Assembly: GCF_006912135.1 (NCBI RefSeq)
Contig: NZ_VIRS01000026.1
Location: 38,510-102,509 of the forward strand
Length of the DNA: 64,000 nucleotides
DNA from: Cryptosporangium phraense
GTDB lineage: Bacteria > Actinomycetota > Actinomycetes > Mycobacteriales > Cryptosporangiaceae
Direction: 5' to 3'
Positions 1 through 8,856 of the stretch are shown one piece after another. Under the pieces are notes generated by a model. That model saw nothing but the letters and a program-made list of their open reading frames with translations, was not told where the DNA came from and made no database searches. Position numbers and translations under genes: made by a program. The stretch's first letter is position 1. Each line of letters starts with the position of its first letter.

Positions 1-52
1 CTGCCCCAGGATAGGCCGCTGTGACTCGGTACACGGCGTCTACCCGTTGGGT

Positions 53-85
53 TACTGGATCGATCCAGTACGCTGGTAAGCGTAC
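53..85. promoter_or_regulatory. Palindrome cluster ahead of a small ORF
   Basis: Positions 53-70 read TACTGGATCGATCCAGTA, a perfect 18-bp palindrome. It runs straight into a second dyad at 68-85 (GTACGC, 6-nt spacer, GCGTAC). Both lie 35-70 bases before the small ORF at 122. The 18-bp form is typical of operators for dimeric regulators such as TetR-family proteins. The regulator is not identified; the TetR gene at 2361-2939 is one candidate by proximity only. Confidence 0.45.
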
Positions 86-121
86 GAACACACCACAGAC
101 AACCCCGAAGGGGAGAGCTTG

Positions 122-220
122 ATGCCCGTCCTGTTGGCTCCGAGCCGACTCACGGTCGACATGTTTCGCACGCTGCTTCGTCGCCTCGACGAATGGACGC
201 TGCGGGCGTTCAACGCCTGA
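122..220 (+). CDS. Putative 32-residue small protein
   Basis: This is an ATG ORF of 32 codons preceded by AAGGGGAGAGCTTG, a good ribosome binding site, and followed nine bases later by a strong terminator hairpin. The product begins MPVLLAPSRL and ends LRRLDEWTLRAFNA, with a basic/amphipathic C-terminal half and no clear membrane segment. I recognise no family. Promoter-like palindromes upstream, the ribosome site and the terminator together suggest a real short transcript, but the length gives no statistical support. It could instead be the tail of a leader RNA. Confidence 0.4.
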   Translation: MPVLLAPSRLTVDMFRTLLRRLDEWTLRAFNA

Positions 221-228
221 CGTAGTTC

Positions 229-262
229 GGGCCGGTCAGACGAATTACGTCTGACCGGCCCC
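229..262. terminator. Strong intergenic hairpin, probably bidirectional terminator
   Basis: GGGCCGGTCAGACG pairs perfectly with positions 248-261 around a 5-nt AATTA loop. It lies between the rightward small ORF ending at 220 and the leftward membrane gene ending at 268, so it can serve both. Confidence 0.75.
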
Positions 263-267
263 TTCGT

Positions 268-555
268 TCAGGCGTCCGGATCGTCGGTGGCGGCCACCGA
301 CTTCGGTGCGTTCGCGCGCAGCGGCCGCAGCCACGACCAGAGCCCGAAGAGTGCCCCCAGCACGAACATGCCGATGCCGGTCCACAGATTGATCCGGATG
401 CCGTCGGCCTTCTGCACCTCGCTGTCGGAATCGAAGATTCCGAGCACGATCAGGACGACGCCGTACAGCAGGAACAGGCCGGCGATGAGCCAGCGCAGAT
501 CGAACAGGCCGCGGGACGCGGACTGGGCGTGGACTTCCTCGTCGGTTTCGGACAT
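268..555 (-). CDS. Small two-helix membrane protein, symporter partner
   Basis: A 95-residue protein with two hydrophobic helices, roughly residues 21-42 (LRWLIAGLFLLYGVVLIVLG) and 60-80 (INLWTGIGMFVLGALFGLW), and short charged ends. It starts 14 bases after the symporter gene on the same strand; AGGAG six bases before the ATG at 555 favours that codon over the GTG one codon earlier. The operon position suggests an accessory subunit or stabiliser of the sodium:solute symporter, but no characterised family is recognised. Function is inferred from context only. Confidence 0.8.
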   Translation of the reverse strand: MSETDEEVHAQSASRGLFDLRWLIAGLFLLYGVVLIVLGIFDSDSEVQKADGIRINLWTGIGMFVLGALFGLWSWLRPLRANAPKSVAATDDPDA

Positions 556-569
556 CACGGGCTCCTAAC

Positions 570-2252
570 TCAGAGGAAGATGATCGACAGGACGGCCGTG
601 ATGCCGAGGGCGGAGAAGCCCAGCACCTTCGGCGACTCCCACCAGCGGCGGACGTTCTGCGCGTCGGCGGCATCCGGGTTGTCGGGGTCGGGAACGCCCC
701 AGACCAGACCCTTGACCTCGTCGATCGGCTTCGGCTTGGTCACCATCGTGACGATGACCGTCACCAGGACGTCGATGACGAACGCGGCGATAGCGCCCCA
801 GAAGTTCCGGCTCTGCACCGACTCGAGGTGCACGACCGCGGGCAGCCCGAGCTTCTCGTTCAGGCTGAGGTAGGCCAGGACGGCTGCGGCAGTGCCGGAG
901 ACCAGGCCGGCGAACCCGGCCCACGGGGTCATGCGCTTCCAGAACACGCCGACGATGAACGTCGCGAACAGCGGGGCGTTGAAGAACGAGAACAGCGCCT
1001 GGACGTAGTTCATGATGTTCTCGAAGCCGGCCGCGATGAACGCGGTGCCGATCCCGATCAGGATGCCGACCACCGTGACGATCCGGCCGACCTGCAGGTA
1101 GTACCGGTCCGGACGGTCCTTGGCGACGTACGGCCGCCACAGGTCGTAGGTGAACACCGTGTTGAACGAGCTGACGTTCGCCGCCATACCGGCCATGAAC
1201 GCGGCCAGCAGACCGGTCAGCGCGATGCCCAGCACGCCGTTGGGCAGGAACTTGGCCATGAGCTCGGGGATCGCGTCGTTGTAGGTCGGGCCGCCGTCCT
1301 GGCCCAGCTTCGGGATCAGGACGAGCGCGACGAGACCCGGGATGATCGTCAGCGCCGGGATGAAAATCTTCGGGAACGCGCCGATCAGCGGGGTGCGCTG
1401 GGCGGCGGAGAGGTCCTTGGCGCTCAGCGCTCGCTGGACCTCGGCGAAGTTCGTCGTCCAGTAGCCGAAGCTCAACACGAAGCCGAGGCCGAAGACGATG
1501 CCGATCCAGTCGCCGAGCGGGTTCGTGGTGTTGCCGACGGCCGTGCCGCCCCACTGGCTGAACGCCGCCGCGCCGAGGTCGGTGTTGTCGGTGACCTTGT
1601 CCTTCAGGCCGTCCCAGCCGCCGACCGCCGACAGGCCGACGATCACCAGCGGGATCAGGCCGGCCAGGATGACGAAGAACTGGAGCACCTCGGTGTAGAT
1701 CGCGCCGGACAGGCCGCCGAGCGTGATGTAGATCAGCACGAAGCCGGCCGAGATGAAGATCGCCACCCAGAGCGGCCAGCCGAGCAGGCTCTGGATGATC
1801 AGGCCGAGCGCGTAGAGGTTGACGCCCGCGGTGAGCACCGAGGCGACCGCGAACGTCAGCGCGTTGAACGCGTGCGTCGGGTTGTTGAACCGGCGCCGCA
1901 GGTACTCGGGGACGCTGTGCACGCGCGTCGAGTAGTAGAACGGCATCAGCACCAGGCCGAGGAAGATCATCGCCGGCACGGCGCCGATCCAGTAGAAGTG
2001 GACCGTCGAGATGCCGTACTCGGCGCCGTTGGCGGCCATGCCGAGGATCTCCAGCGCACCGAGGTTGGCGGCGACGAACGCGAGCCCGGTCACCCAGGCG
2101 GGCAGCGCCCGGCCGGAGAGGAAGAAGTCCTCACTCGTGGCCACCGCCCGCCGGGCGAGCAAACCGATCGCGATGACGATGGCGAAGTAGATCCCGAGAA
2201 TCGTGTAGTCGATGCCGTTGACATCCAGCGTGGCTGCCAAGTCGGTCGTCAT
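570..2252 (-). CDS. Sodium:solute symporter (SSS family)
   Basis: A 560-residue integral membrane protein with about 14 hydrophobic segments. The SSS/SGLT-type fold is indicated by the early SEDFFLSGRALPAWVTG motif (about residues 39-55), the unwound-helix region AANLGALEILGMAANGAEYG, and the YITLGGLSGAIYTEVLQFF stretch in the middle typical of this family. It should couple sodium uptake to import of a small organic solute; the substrate (sugar, inositol or similar) cannot be read from sequence. It is followed by a small membrane protein and preceded by a TetR regulator on the same strand, which may control it. Length is normal for vSGLT-like members. Confidence 0.92.
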   Translation of the reverse strand: MTTDLAATLDVNGIDYTILGIYFAIVIAIGLLARRAVATSEDFFLSGRALPAWVTGLAFVAANLGALEILGMAANGAEYGISTVHFYWIGAVPAMIFLGLVLMPFYYSTRVHSVPEYLRRRFNNPTHAFNALTFAVASVLTAGVNLYALGLIIQSLLGWPLWVAIFISAGFVLIYITLGGLSGAIYTEVLQFFVILAGLIPLVIVGLSAVGGWDGLKDKVTDNTDLGAAAFSQWGGTAVGNTTNPLGDWIGIVFGLGFVLSFGYWTTNFAEVQRALSAKDLSAAQRTPLIGAFPKIFIPALTIIPGLVALVLIPKLGQDGGPTYNDAIPELMAKFLPNGVLGIALTGLLAAFMAGMAANVSSFNTVFTYDLWRPYVAKDRPDRYYLQVGRIVTVVGILIGIGTAFIAAGFENIMNYVQALFSFFNAPLFATFIVGVFWKRMTPWAGFAGLVSGTAAAVLAYLSLNEKLGLPAVVHLESVQSRNFWGAIAAFVIDVLVTVIVTMVTKPKPIDEVKGLVWGVPDPDNPDAADAQNVRRWWESPKVLGFSALGITAVLSIIFL

Positions 2253-2360
2253 ACGACCCCACCCCTTTCCGCTGGAGTCGGCCGAAGGGGCTGAAGTGGG
2301 TGCGGCGGCGCGGCCCAGCGGAGGCCTTGTACCCCGTGGTAGGGCTGTCGAATCGTGTGG

Positions 2361-2939
2361 TCAGGCGATGTCGAGAGTGGTCTTCGTCAGGGGCGAGAGC
2401 GCGTTGAGGACGAGATTCGTCAGCAGGGCTTTCGGGCTCTGCAGGCCGTCTTGAGGCGAGTTCATCAGGCCGAAGATCGCGTGGGTGGCGGCGCGGGCTT
2501 CCTCGGGTGACCAGTCCGGGCGCACCTGGACGAGGACCTGCACCCATTCGTCGGCGTACTGGCGCTGCAGCTTCCGGACCGACTTCTTGGCGTCCGGAGG
2601 TAGCCGGTCGATCTCGTGCAGGTAGAGGCGCAGGAGGGACGGGCTGCCCAGCGCGAACTCGACGTGGAAGTCGACCAGCGAACGCAGGGCGGACTCCGCG
2701 TCGGGCGCCTTGGCGACGCGGCGGCGCCCTTCGTCACGCAGGTGCTTGCAGACCGGGGTGAACGCGGCGGCCAGCATGGCCTCTTTGCCGGCGAAGTGGT
2801 GGTACAGAGCCGGGCCGGTGACGCCGGCCGCGGCCCCCACGTCGTCCATCGAGACGCCGTGGTAGCCGCGGCGGGCGAACAGGTCGACCGCGATCGTCAG
2901 GATCTCGTCCCGGCGGGTGGAGGGAGCGTCTAGGAACAT
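2361..2939 (-). CDS. TetR/AcrR family transcriptional regulator
   Basis: A 192-residue regulator. The N-terminal helix-turn-helix is clear: RRDEILTIAVDLFARRGYHG, then VSMDDVGAAAGVTGPALYHHFAGKEAML, a classical TetR DNA-binding domain over residues 9-55. The rest is helical ligand-binding domain. The open frame continues 55 codons upstream into the LCP gene, but the ATG at 2939 is the sensible start because it puts the HTH at the N terminus; it overlaps the LCP stop by 10 bases. It lies upstream of the symporter pair on the same strand and may regulate it. No ligand can be inferred. Confidence 0.9.
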   Translation of the reverse strand: MFLDAPSTRRDEILTIAVDLFARRGYHGVSMDDVGAAAGVTGPALYHHFAGKEAMLAAAFTPVCKHLRDEGRRRVAKAPDAESALRSLVDFHVEFALGSPSLLRLYLHEIDRLPPDAKKSVRKLQRQYADEWVQVLVQVRPDWSPEEARAATHAIFGLMNSPQDGLQSPKALLTNLVLNALSPLTKTTLDIA

Positions 2940-4021
2940 GCGCCGGTCGTACCGGCGTCGGCCGGCGGGTTCGCGGCCAGGTAGGCGTCCATCGTGTCGT
3001 CGCGCAGGGCCGCGTAGAGCTGCTCGCCCTTGACCGGGTCGAGCTCGACCGAGCTGCCGGCCGGCGTCTGCAGGTCGTCGGTAGTGAACGGGAGCGTCGT
3101 GCACCGCAGGTTGTTCGGCCGCAGCTTCTTGAGGCCGAGGGCCAGGTCGGGCAGATCGACGCTCTGGTCGACGGTGACCGACTCGGCGACCGTGCTCACC
3201 AGCTTGTCGAGCTTCAACGGGTCGGTGAGGATGCCCTTGGTCGTCATCTTTTTCGCGACCGCGAGGATGACCCGCTGCTGGTTCTGCATCCGGCCGAAGT
3301 CACCGCCGGGCACGGTCTTGCGCTGACGCATGAAGTCTTGAGCGCCGTCGGCGGTGAGGTAGTTGCACCCCTTCTTCCACTTCCGCGTGGTGTGGATCGA
3401 GTGCATCGAGAACGGGATGCAGACCGTGACGCCACCGACGATGCCGACGAGCTTCCGCACGCTGTTGAAGTCGAGCAGGAACGCACCGTTGAAATCGACG
3501 CCGGTGAGCTGCTGGACGGTCTTGGCGGTCAGGGCCGCGCCGCCGTGCACGAAAGCCGCGTTGATCTTGTCTTTGCCGCCCAGCCACTTGCCGTCGCCGG
3601 ACGCGGGAATGTCGACGTAGCTGTCACGCGGTACCGAGACGATGTACGTCTTGCTCAGCGTCTTGTCGATGTGGGCGATCATGATCGTGTCCGACCGCAG
3701 ACCGTCGGTCTTGGCGAAACTCGGATCGGTGACCCGGTTGTCGGAACCGAGGATCAGGAAGTTCAGCGGCCCCTCGGTGTACGAGGACTGCTTCTCCGAG
3801 AGGTTGCCGAGGATGTCGGCCCGCTTGACCTTGCTGTTGTACCGGTTCGTCAGGCCGTAGGCCGCGGTCAGCGTGCCGCTGGCCAGCACGACCAGGACCG
3901 CGCCGAAGATGATGCACGCCTTCGCCCAGGGCGGTGCTTTCGGCGTGCGTCGCGCCGTGGTGGAGCGGATTGGGGCCGGACCCGGTGCATCCGGCGGGGC
4001 CTCCTTCAGGCCGACTGCCAT
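2930..4021 (-). CDS. LytR-CpsA-Psr (LCP) family cell-wall ligase
   Basis: A 363-residue membrane-anchored protein. A short cytoplasmic N terminus is followed by a single transmembrane helix (about residues 34-58, ending TAAYGL), then an extracellular LCP domain with LNFLILGSDNR, the GLRSDTIMIAHID motif, VSVPRDSYVDIP and the later DFMRQRK arginine-rich motif. LCP enzymes transfer lipid-linked polymers such as arabinogalactan or teichoic acid to peptidoglycan. The ATG at 4021 has AGGAG at a good distance, so the longer frame to 4108 is not used. Two late cysteines, the last near the C-terminal end (TTGACS), may form a disulphide. It overlaps the TetR gene. Confidence 0.93.
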   Translation of the reverse strand: MAVGLKEAPPDAPGPAPIRSTTARRTPKAPPWAKACIIFGAVLVVLASGTLTAAYGLTNRYNSKVKRADILGNLSEKQSSYTEGPLNFLILGSDNRVTDPSFAKTDGLRSDTIMIAHIDKTLSKTYIVSVPRDSYVDIPASGDGKWLGGKDKINAAFVHGGAALTAKTVQQLTGVDFNGAFLLDFNSVRKLVGIVGGVTVCIPFSMHSIHTTRKWKKGCNYLTADGAQDFMRQRKTVPGGDFGRMQNQQRVILAVAKKMTTKGILTDPLKLDKLVSTVAESVTVDQSVDLPDLALGLKKLRPNNLRCTTLPFTTDDLQTPAGSSVELDPVKGEQLYAALRDDTMDAYLAANPPADAGTTGACS

Positions 4022-4477
4022 TCCGCTCCTCAGCGTCAGTCGTCGCCGCCCGGGCGGGACGAGAAACAGCCAGAAGTGTGTGGGCGCCGCACCACGACGA
4101 GCGGGCACTTAGTTCCGGCGATTCAGGGTCTGAGCGGCAGGTATACCGCGACCAGATGGGACGGAGCATAGCCAAGGAGGGGAAGAATTCGGCTAGCGAT
4201 CGGGGAGTCTGTGGATGGATCCGTCCGAAGAGATGAGTAGGTGATCACGCTTCGCAGTTGCTGGTGACCATCGGTAACCGACTTCGGGCATTAGTGCACG
4301 TCGGCGTGGAAAGGTGCCGTAGTCGGGACCGATTTACGGGTCAGGAAAAGGGCATTTTCCGTTATTGCGGGGATAGGAATCGCTCGACTCATTAAATGCC
4401 CACATAAACGACGGAAGGCCAAGCGCGGTGCGCCTGGCCTTCGTTCGTGTCGTGCGGGGCTCATCACCCGCCTGCTG
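4022..4477. other. Intergenic region between LCP gene and tRNA-Ala
   Basis: This 456-base stretch has no supportable ORF. It should hold the leftward promoter of the LCP gene. It is locally AT-richer (around 4330-4410) than its surroundings and contains the terminator hairpin at 4414-4442. Confidence 0.6.
4414..4442 (-). terminator. Hairpin after tRNA-Ala
   Basis: GAAGGCCA pairs with TGGCCTTC, with an inner GCGC/GCGC extension and a GGT loop. It sits 36 bases downstream of the tRNA-Ala 3' end in the direction of transcription, as expected for the end of the gyrBA-DUF3566-tRNA transcript. Confidence 0.6.
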
Positions 4478-4550
4478 TGGAGACGAGGGGAATCGAACCC
4501 CTAACCCCCGCCTTGCAAAGGCGGTGCTCTGCCAATTGAGCTACGTCCCC
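4478..4550 (-). tRNA. tRNA-Ala (anticodon UGC)
   Basis: The minus strand begins GGGGACGTAGCTCAATTGGC and folds as a complete cloverleaf of 73 nt. The acceptor GGGGACG pairs with CGTCTCC plus discriminator A; the anticodon loop is CTTTGCAAG giving UGC; the T-arm is GGGGTTCGATTCCCC. CCA is not encoded. Its place after tRNA-Ile downstream of gyrA is conserved in actinobacteria. Confidence 0.97.
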
Positions 4551-4597
4551 GAACTCGCCGGCGGCCTCGCAGCTGGCGAGCTACCTCAGATGGATTC

Positions 4598-4726
4598 TCA
4601 GCGGTGGTCGGGCGCCGTCGTGGCCTCGTGCCACAACTCACGCTCGTCGCTGGCTTCCTTGAACTTCTTCGCAGCCACAACGGCGATGCCTGCGAGAACC
4701 GCAAGCACGAGCGCCTTCTTCAACAT
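4598..4726 (-). CDS. DLW-39-like micropeptide
   Basis: A 42-codon ORF between the two tRNA genes encodes MLKKALVLAVLAGIAVVAAK followed by a charged tail with KFKEASDERELWHEAT. A short hydrophobic helix followed by a D/E-L-W-x-E-A-T motif is the hallmark of the actinobacterial DLW-39 family, micropeptides of about 40 residues usually found beside tRNA-Ile/Ala after gyrA; here the motif is ELW rather than DLW. The start has AAGGGGCACTCTCC upstream. It is probably a single-pass membrane peptide of unknown function. Confidence 0.8.
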   Translation of the reverse strand: MLKKALVLAVLAGIAVVAAKKFKEASDERELWHEATTAPDHR

Positions 4727-4769
4727 GGAGAGTGCCCCTTTCCGATGTGCTGCGTTTTGGCTGCTGGGG

Positions 4770-4843
4770 TGGGGCTAGCTGGAATCGAACCAGCGACCTC
4801 ATCGTTATCAGCGATGCGCTCTAACCGACTGAGCTATAGCCCC
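4770..4843 (-). tRNA. tRNA-Ile (anticodon GAU)
   Basis: The minus strand begins GGGGCTATAGCTCAGTCGGT and folds as a 74-nt cloverleaf with the anticodon loop CTGATAA giving GAU and T-arm CTGGTTCGATTCCAG. The acceptor GGGGCTA pairs with TAGCCCC plus discriminator A. CCA is not encoded. Confidence 0.97.
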
Positions 4844-4896
4844 GGACGCGAGACTGAACGTTACCCTACCGATCTGCCTCGCCCCAAACCGCATCC

Positions 4897-6225
4897 CTAC
4901 TGGTTGCGCTCCGCGAGCGTCAGCTCGATGCCTCCGACGAGGTCGGCGCACACGTTGTAGATGAACGCACCGAGCGTGGCCAGCGCCGTGAAGAGGACCA
5001 TGTTCACGGCCCCGAGCAGCGCGGACCCGCCGATGATCATCTTCGCGGTGATCGCCAGGTCGACGCCCTGGCTACCGTCCTGGCCCGCGGTGACCGTGCT
5101 GATCGTCTCGTTGAGGCTGTCCCACACGCCGAGCGCACCGAGCACCATGTACAGGATCGACGTGGCCACGATCGACGCGATGAAGAGCACCAGCGACACC
5201 GCGAACGAGAACTTCATCACCGACCACGGGTCGACCTTCTTCAGCTGCAGCCGGGCCCGGCGCGGACCGCGGCTGGCGGCCGCGGACACGGTCTGACGCG
5301 CGGAGCGCACGGCCTCGCCGACCTGGACCCGCGGCGGAGCAGCCCCACTCACCTGGGTGGGCTGGCCGGGCTGACCCAGCTGGCCGGGCTGGCCGGGAGC
5401 TCCGCCGGAGACCGGAGCGGTGCCGGCGGGCACCCCGACGTGCGCCGAGGCGGCGGGCGGGCCGCTGACCGCATGCGCGCTACCGACCGAGTGGGCGCTG
5501 CCGACCGAGTGGGCGGCCTGGGGGTTGACCGAGGTGGCGGCCGAGCGACCCGGGTCGCGATCGAACGACGGCATCGCGGACGTGGCCGCCGCGGGCGGCG
5601 CGGACGTGGGCGGCTTGACCGACGCCGTGCTGCGCGCCGAGACCGAAGAGACCCCGGACGCTCCGGACGTCCCGGACGTCGGCGCGGACGACACCGGGGT
5701 GCCTCCGCTGACCGGCTTGCCGTAGGTCGTGCCGGTCGCTTTCTGGGCCGCGTTCTGAGCGCCGTTCTGGGCGCCGTTCGGCGAACCAGGGGTCGACGGC
5801 GCGGCGGAGCCGGCCGGGGTGCTCTTGGCGGCCGGCGGCTTGGCTTTCGCCGTCACCGTCGTGGGGGCGGCCGCGGGCTTCGGGGTGGTCTTGGCCGGCC
5901 CGGCTCCGCTGGGCTGGGAGGCCTGGGGGCGGTTGCCTGCGCCGTTCGCGCCGCTGGCTGGGCTCGGAGTCGGGCTCGGGGTCGGCTTCGGCGTGGCCGA
6001 GGCGTCCGGCTTGGCCGGCTGCTTGGGCGCAGCCGGCTTCGTCGACGTCGGGGCGGGGGCGGCGGGCGTCGTGGCGGCGCCGCTCCGGCTGGTGTCCCGG
6101 GGCGGCGTGCCCGAGCTTCCGACGGTGGCTCTCCCCACGGTGGCTTTACCCACCGCAGCGGACGCCCGGGCGGAGGCGCTCGAATTCTGAGCGCCAGGCC
6201 CGTCCGTGTTCTCGGAGTCAGTCAT
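4897..6225 (-). CDS. DUF3566 membrane protein, Ala/Pro-rich N terminus
   Basis: A 442-residue protein. The first 320 residues are low-complexity Ala/Pro/Ser/Thr/Gly with short runs such as AHSVGSAHSVGSAHAVSG, presumably disordered and cytoplasmic. The last 120 residues form the DUF3566 domain: LQLKKVDPWSVMKFSFAVSL, a first transmembrane helix, then a second helix ending AFIYNVCADLVGGIELTLAE. This family follows gyrA throughout actinobacteria (the Rv0007 position in M. tuberculosis) and is thought to act in cell-envelope or division contexts. The ATG overlaps the gyrA stop by one base, so translation is probably coupled. The N-terminal extension is long for the family. Confidence 0.92.
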   Translation of the reverse strand: MTDSENTDGPGAQNSSASARASAAVGKATVGRATVGSSGTPPRDTSRSGAATTPAAPAPTSTKPAAPKQPAKPDASATPKPTPSPTPSPASGANGAGNRPQASQPSGAGPAKTTPKPAAAPTTVTAKAKPPAAKSTPAGSAAPSTPGSPNGAQNGAQNAAQKATGTTYGKPVSGGTPVSSAPTSGTSGASGVSSVSARSTASVKPPTSAPPAAATSAMPSFDRDPGRSAATSVNPQAAHSVGSAHSVGSAHAVSGPPAASAHVGVPAGTAPVSGGAPGQPGQLGQPGQPTQVSGAAPPRVQVGEAVRSARQTVSAAASRGPRRARLQLKKVDPWSVMKFSFAVSLVLFIASIVATSILYMVLGALGVWDSLNETISTVTAGQDGSQGVDLAITAKMIIGGSALLGAVNMVLFTALATLGAFIYNVCADLVGGIELTLAERNQ

Positions 6226-8708
6226 CAGCCGTCCTGTCCGTCAGGTTCGTCCTCGTTGCGCGCGATCGCCACCAGTGTCACCCCGGCCGGGAGCTCCATG
6301 AGCTTGACCCCCATCGTGTTCCGGTCACGAGTTCGGCGAACCTGCCGCACCGGTGTCCGGATCACGCCGCCGTTGGACGTGATGGCGAAGAGCTCATCAT
6401 CGGTGGTCACCGCAAGTGCCGCGATGAGCCGTCCCCGCTTGGACACGATCCTGGCAGTGACGACCCCCTTACCACCACGACCTTGGACCGGATACTCCTC
6501 GATCGGCGTCCGCTTGGCGAAGCCGCCCTCGGTCGCGACCAGCACGTCCATGCCCTCGCGGGCCACGTGCATCGAGAGCAATTCGTCCTCGCCGCTGAAT
6601 CGCATGCCGATGACGCCCGAGGTCGCGCGCCCCATCGGGCGCAGCGTCTCGTCGTCGGCCTTGAAGCAGATGGCCTGGGCCTGCTTGCTGATCAGCAGCA
6701 GGTTGTCGTCCTCGTTGATCAGCTCGGCGCCGACCAGCTCGTCGCCGTCGCGCAGGTTGATCGCGATGACGCCGCCCTGCCGGTTCGAGTCGAACTCGGT
6801 GAGCTTGGTCTTCTTCACCAGGCCGTTGCGGGTCGCCAGCACCAGGTGCGGGGCGTCCTCGTAGGTCCGGATCTCGATGACCTCGGCGATCTGCTCGTCG
6901 GGCTGGAACGCGAGCAGGTTCGCGACGTGCTGGCCGCGGGCCGTCCGGGTCGCCTCGGGCAGCTCGTACGCCTTCACCCGGTAGACCCGGCCCTTGTTCG
7001 TGAAGAACAGGATCCAGTCGTGCGTCGAGCAGACGAAGAAGTGCGCGACGATGTCGTCCTGCTTGAGCGCGGCGCCCTGCACGCCCTTGCCGCCGCGGCG
7101 CTGCGACCGGTACAGGTCGACCTTCGTGCGCTTGGCGTAGCCGGTGCGGGTGATCGTGACGACCACCGGCTCCTCGGCGATGAGGTCTTCCATCGAGACG
7201 TCGCCGTCGAACGGCAGGATCGTCGTCCGCCGGTCGTCGCCGTACTTCTCGACGATCGCCGCGAGCTCCTCGCCGATGATCTGGCGCTGGCGCTCGTCGC
7301 TGGCGAGGATCGCCTCGAGTTCGGCGATGTCCTCCATGATCTGGTTGTACTCGTCGATGATCTTCTGGCGCTCGAGAGCGGCCAGGCGGCGCAGCTGCAT
7401 GTCGAGGATCGCGGTGGCCTGCAGCTCGTCGATCTCGAGCAGCTGCATCAGGCCGGTGCGGGCGATCTCGACCGTCTCCGACGCCCGGATCAGCGCGATT
7501 ACCTCGTCCAGCGCGTCCAGCGCCTTGAGGTAACCACGCAGGATGTGGGCCCGCTCCTCCTTCTTGCGGAGGCGGTAGCGGGTACGCCGGACGATGACCT
7601 CGACCTGGTGCGCGACGTAATACCGCAGCATCTGGGCGATGTTCAGCGTCCGCGGGACGCCGTCGACGATCGCCAGCATGTTGACGCCGAACGAGTCCTG
7701 GAGCTGGGTGTGCTTGTACAGGTTGTTCAGCACGACCTTGGCGACCGCGTCCCGCTTGAGGACGAGCACCAGGCGCTGACCGGTGCGGCCGGAGGACTCG
7801 TCGCGGATGTCGGCGATGCCGGCGAGCTTGCCCTCCTTGACCAGCTCGGCGATGCGCTCGGCCAGGTTGTCGGGGTTCACCTGGTAGGGCAGCTCGGTGA
7901 CGACCAGCATCTGGCGGCCGCGGCGGTCTTCCTCGACCTCGACGACCGAGCGCATGCGGACCGAGCCGCGGCCGGTGCGGTAGGCGTCGTTGATGCCCTC
8001 GGAGCCGACGATCAACGCCCCGGTCGGGAAGTCCGGACCCTTGATCCGGGACATCGCCGCGACGATCGTCTCTTCCTCGGACGCCTCGGGGTTGTCGAGG
8101 CACCACTGGACGCCGGACGCGACCTCGCGCAGGTTGTGCGGCGGGATGTTCGTCGCCATCCCGACCGCGATACCGGCCGAGCCGTTGACCAGCAGGTTCG
8201 GGAACCGCGAGGGCAGGATCGCGGGCTCGGTGGCCCGGCCGTCGTAGTTCGGGACCATGTCGACGGTGTCTTCGTCGATGTCCCGGACCATCTCCATGGC
8301 CAGCGGGTCGAGCCGGCACTCGGTGTACCGCATGGCCGCGGCCGGGTCGTTGCCCGGCGAGCCGAAGTTGCCGTTGCCGTCGATCAGCGGATAGCGCAGC
8401 GACCAGGGCTGCGCCATCCGGACGAGCGTGTCGTAGATCGAGGAGTCACCGTGGGGGTGGTACTGCCCCATGACGTCGCCGACGACCCGGGAGCACTTCA
8501 CGTACCCCCGGTCGGGCCGGTAGCCGCCGTCGTACATGCCGTACAGGACCTTGCGGTGCACGGGCTTCAGGCCGTCCCGCACGTCCGGCAGCGCGCGGCC
8601 GACGATGACGCTCATCGCGTAGTCGAGGTAGCTGCGCTGCATCTCCACTTCGAGCCCGACGGGCTCGACGCGGTCGCCGGATGGTGGCGGGGTCGTCGTC
8701 TCGGTCAC
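6225..8708 (-). CDS. gyrA: DNA gyrase subunit A
   Basis: An 827-residue breakage-reunion subunit that introduces negative supercoils together with GyrB. The N-terminal winged-helix region has the quinolone-determining segment [15 protein letters not shown] (about residues 84-98) with the susceptible-type Ser and Asp, and the catalytic tyrosine in AAAMRYTE (Tyr128). The C-terminal domain carries the GyrA-box QRRGGKG (near residue 537), which separates gyrase from topoisomerase IV, and the beta-pinwheel repeats ([36 protein letters not shown]). It is followed by the DUF3566 gene with one-base overlap and preceded by gyrB after 148 bases that contain DnaA-box-like sites. Confidence 0.98.
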   Translation of the reverse strand: MTETTTPPPSGDRVEPVGLEVEMQRSYLDYAMSVIVGRALPDVRDGLKPVHRKVLYGMYDGGYRPDRGYVKCSRVVGDVMGQYHPHGDSSIYDTLVRMAQPWSLRYPLIDGNGNFGSPGNDPAAAMRYTECRLDPLAMEMVRDIDEDTVDMVPNYDGRATEPAILPSRFPNLLVNGSAGIAVGMATNIPPHNLREVASGVQWCLDNPEASEEETIVAAMSRIKGPDFPTGALIVGSEGINDAYRTGRGSVRMRSVVEVEEDRRGRQMLVVTELPYQVNPDNLAERIAELVKEGKLAGIADIRDESSGRTGQRLVLVLKRDAVAKVVLNNLYKHTQLQDSFGVNMLAIVDGVPRTLNIAQMLRYYVAHQVEVIVRRTRYRLRKKEERAHILRGYLKALDALDEVIALIRASETVEIARTGLMQLLEIDELQATAILDMQLRRLAALERQKIIDEYNQIMEDIAELEAILASDERQRQIIGEELAAIVEKYGDDRRTTILPFDGDVSMEDLIAEEPVVVTITRTGYAKRTKVDLYRSQRRGGKGVQGAALKQDDIVAHFFVCSTHDWILFFTNKGRVYRVKAYELPEATRTARGQHVANLLAFQPDEQIAEVIEIRTYEDAPHLVLATRNGLVKKTKLTEFDSNRQGGVIAINLRDGDELVGAELINEDDNLLLISKQAQAICFKADDETLRPMGRATSGVIGMRFSGEDELLSMHVAREGMDVLVATEGGFAKRTPIEEYPVQGRGGKGVVTARIVSKRGRLIAALAVTTDDELFAITSNGGVIRTPVRQVRRTRDRNTMGVKLMELPAGVTLVAIARNEDEPDGQDG

Positions 8709-8774
8709 GAACTGCCTTCCGGTGTGGATATCGCTCCCGCGGAGGGGATTTTTGTACGATATGCCGTTTTAAGA

Positions 8775-8804
8775 TGTGGATAAGGCTGTGATCAGTGTGG
8801 ACAA
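8775..8804. promoter_or_regulatory. Two consensus DnaA boxes between gyrB and gyrA
   Basis: TGTGGATAA at 8775-8783 is the exact complement of TTATCCACA, and TGTGGACAA at 8796-8804 is the complement of TTGTCCACA, the actinobacterial consensus. They are 12 bases apart in the same orientation, inside the 148-bp gyrB-gyrA gap. Binding by DnaA is inferred from the consensus only. Confidence 0.6.
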
Positions 8805-8856
8805 CTCCTGGACGGCGCTGTGGTGCCGGTAACCAGCGTTTCCACGCGGCAAACGT

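Noticed and set aside
6469..8319. 616-codon frame within gyrA in another phase
   Set aside because: Arg/Pro-rich shadow of gyrA with no recognisable domain.
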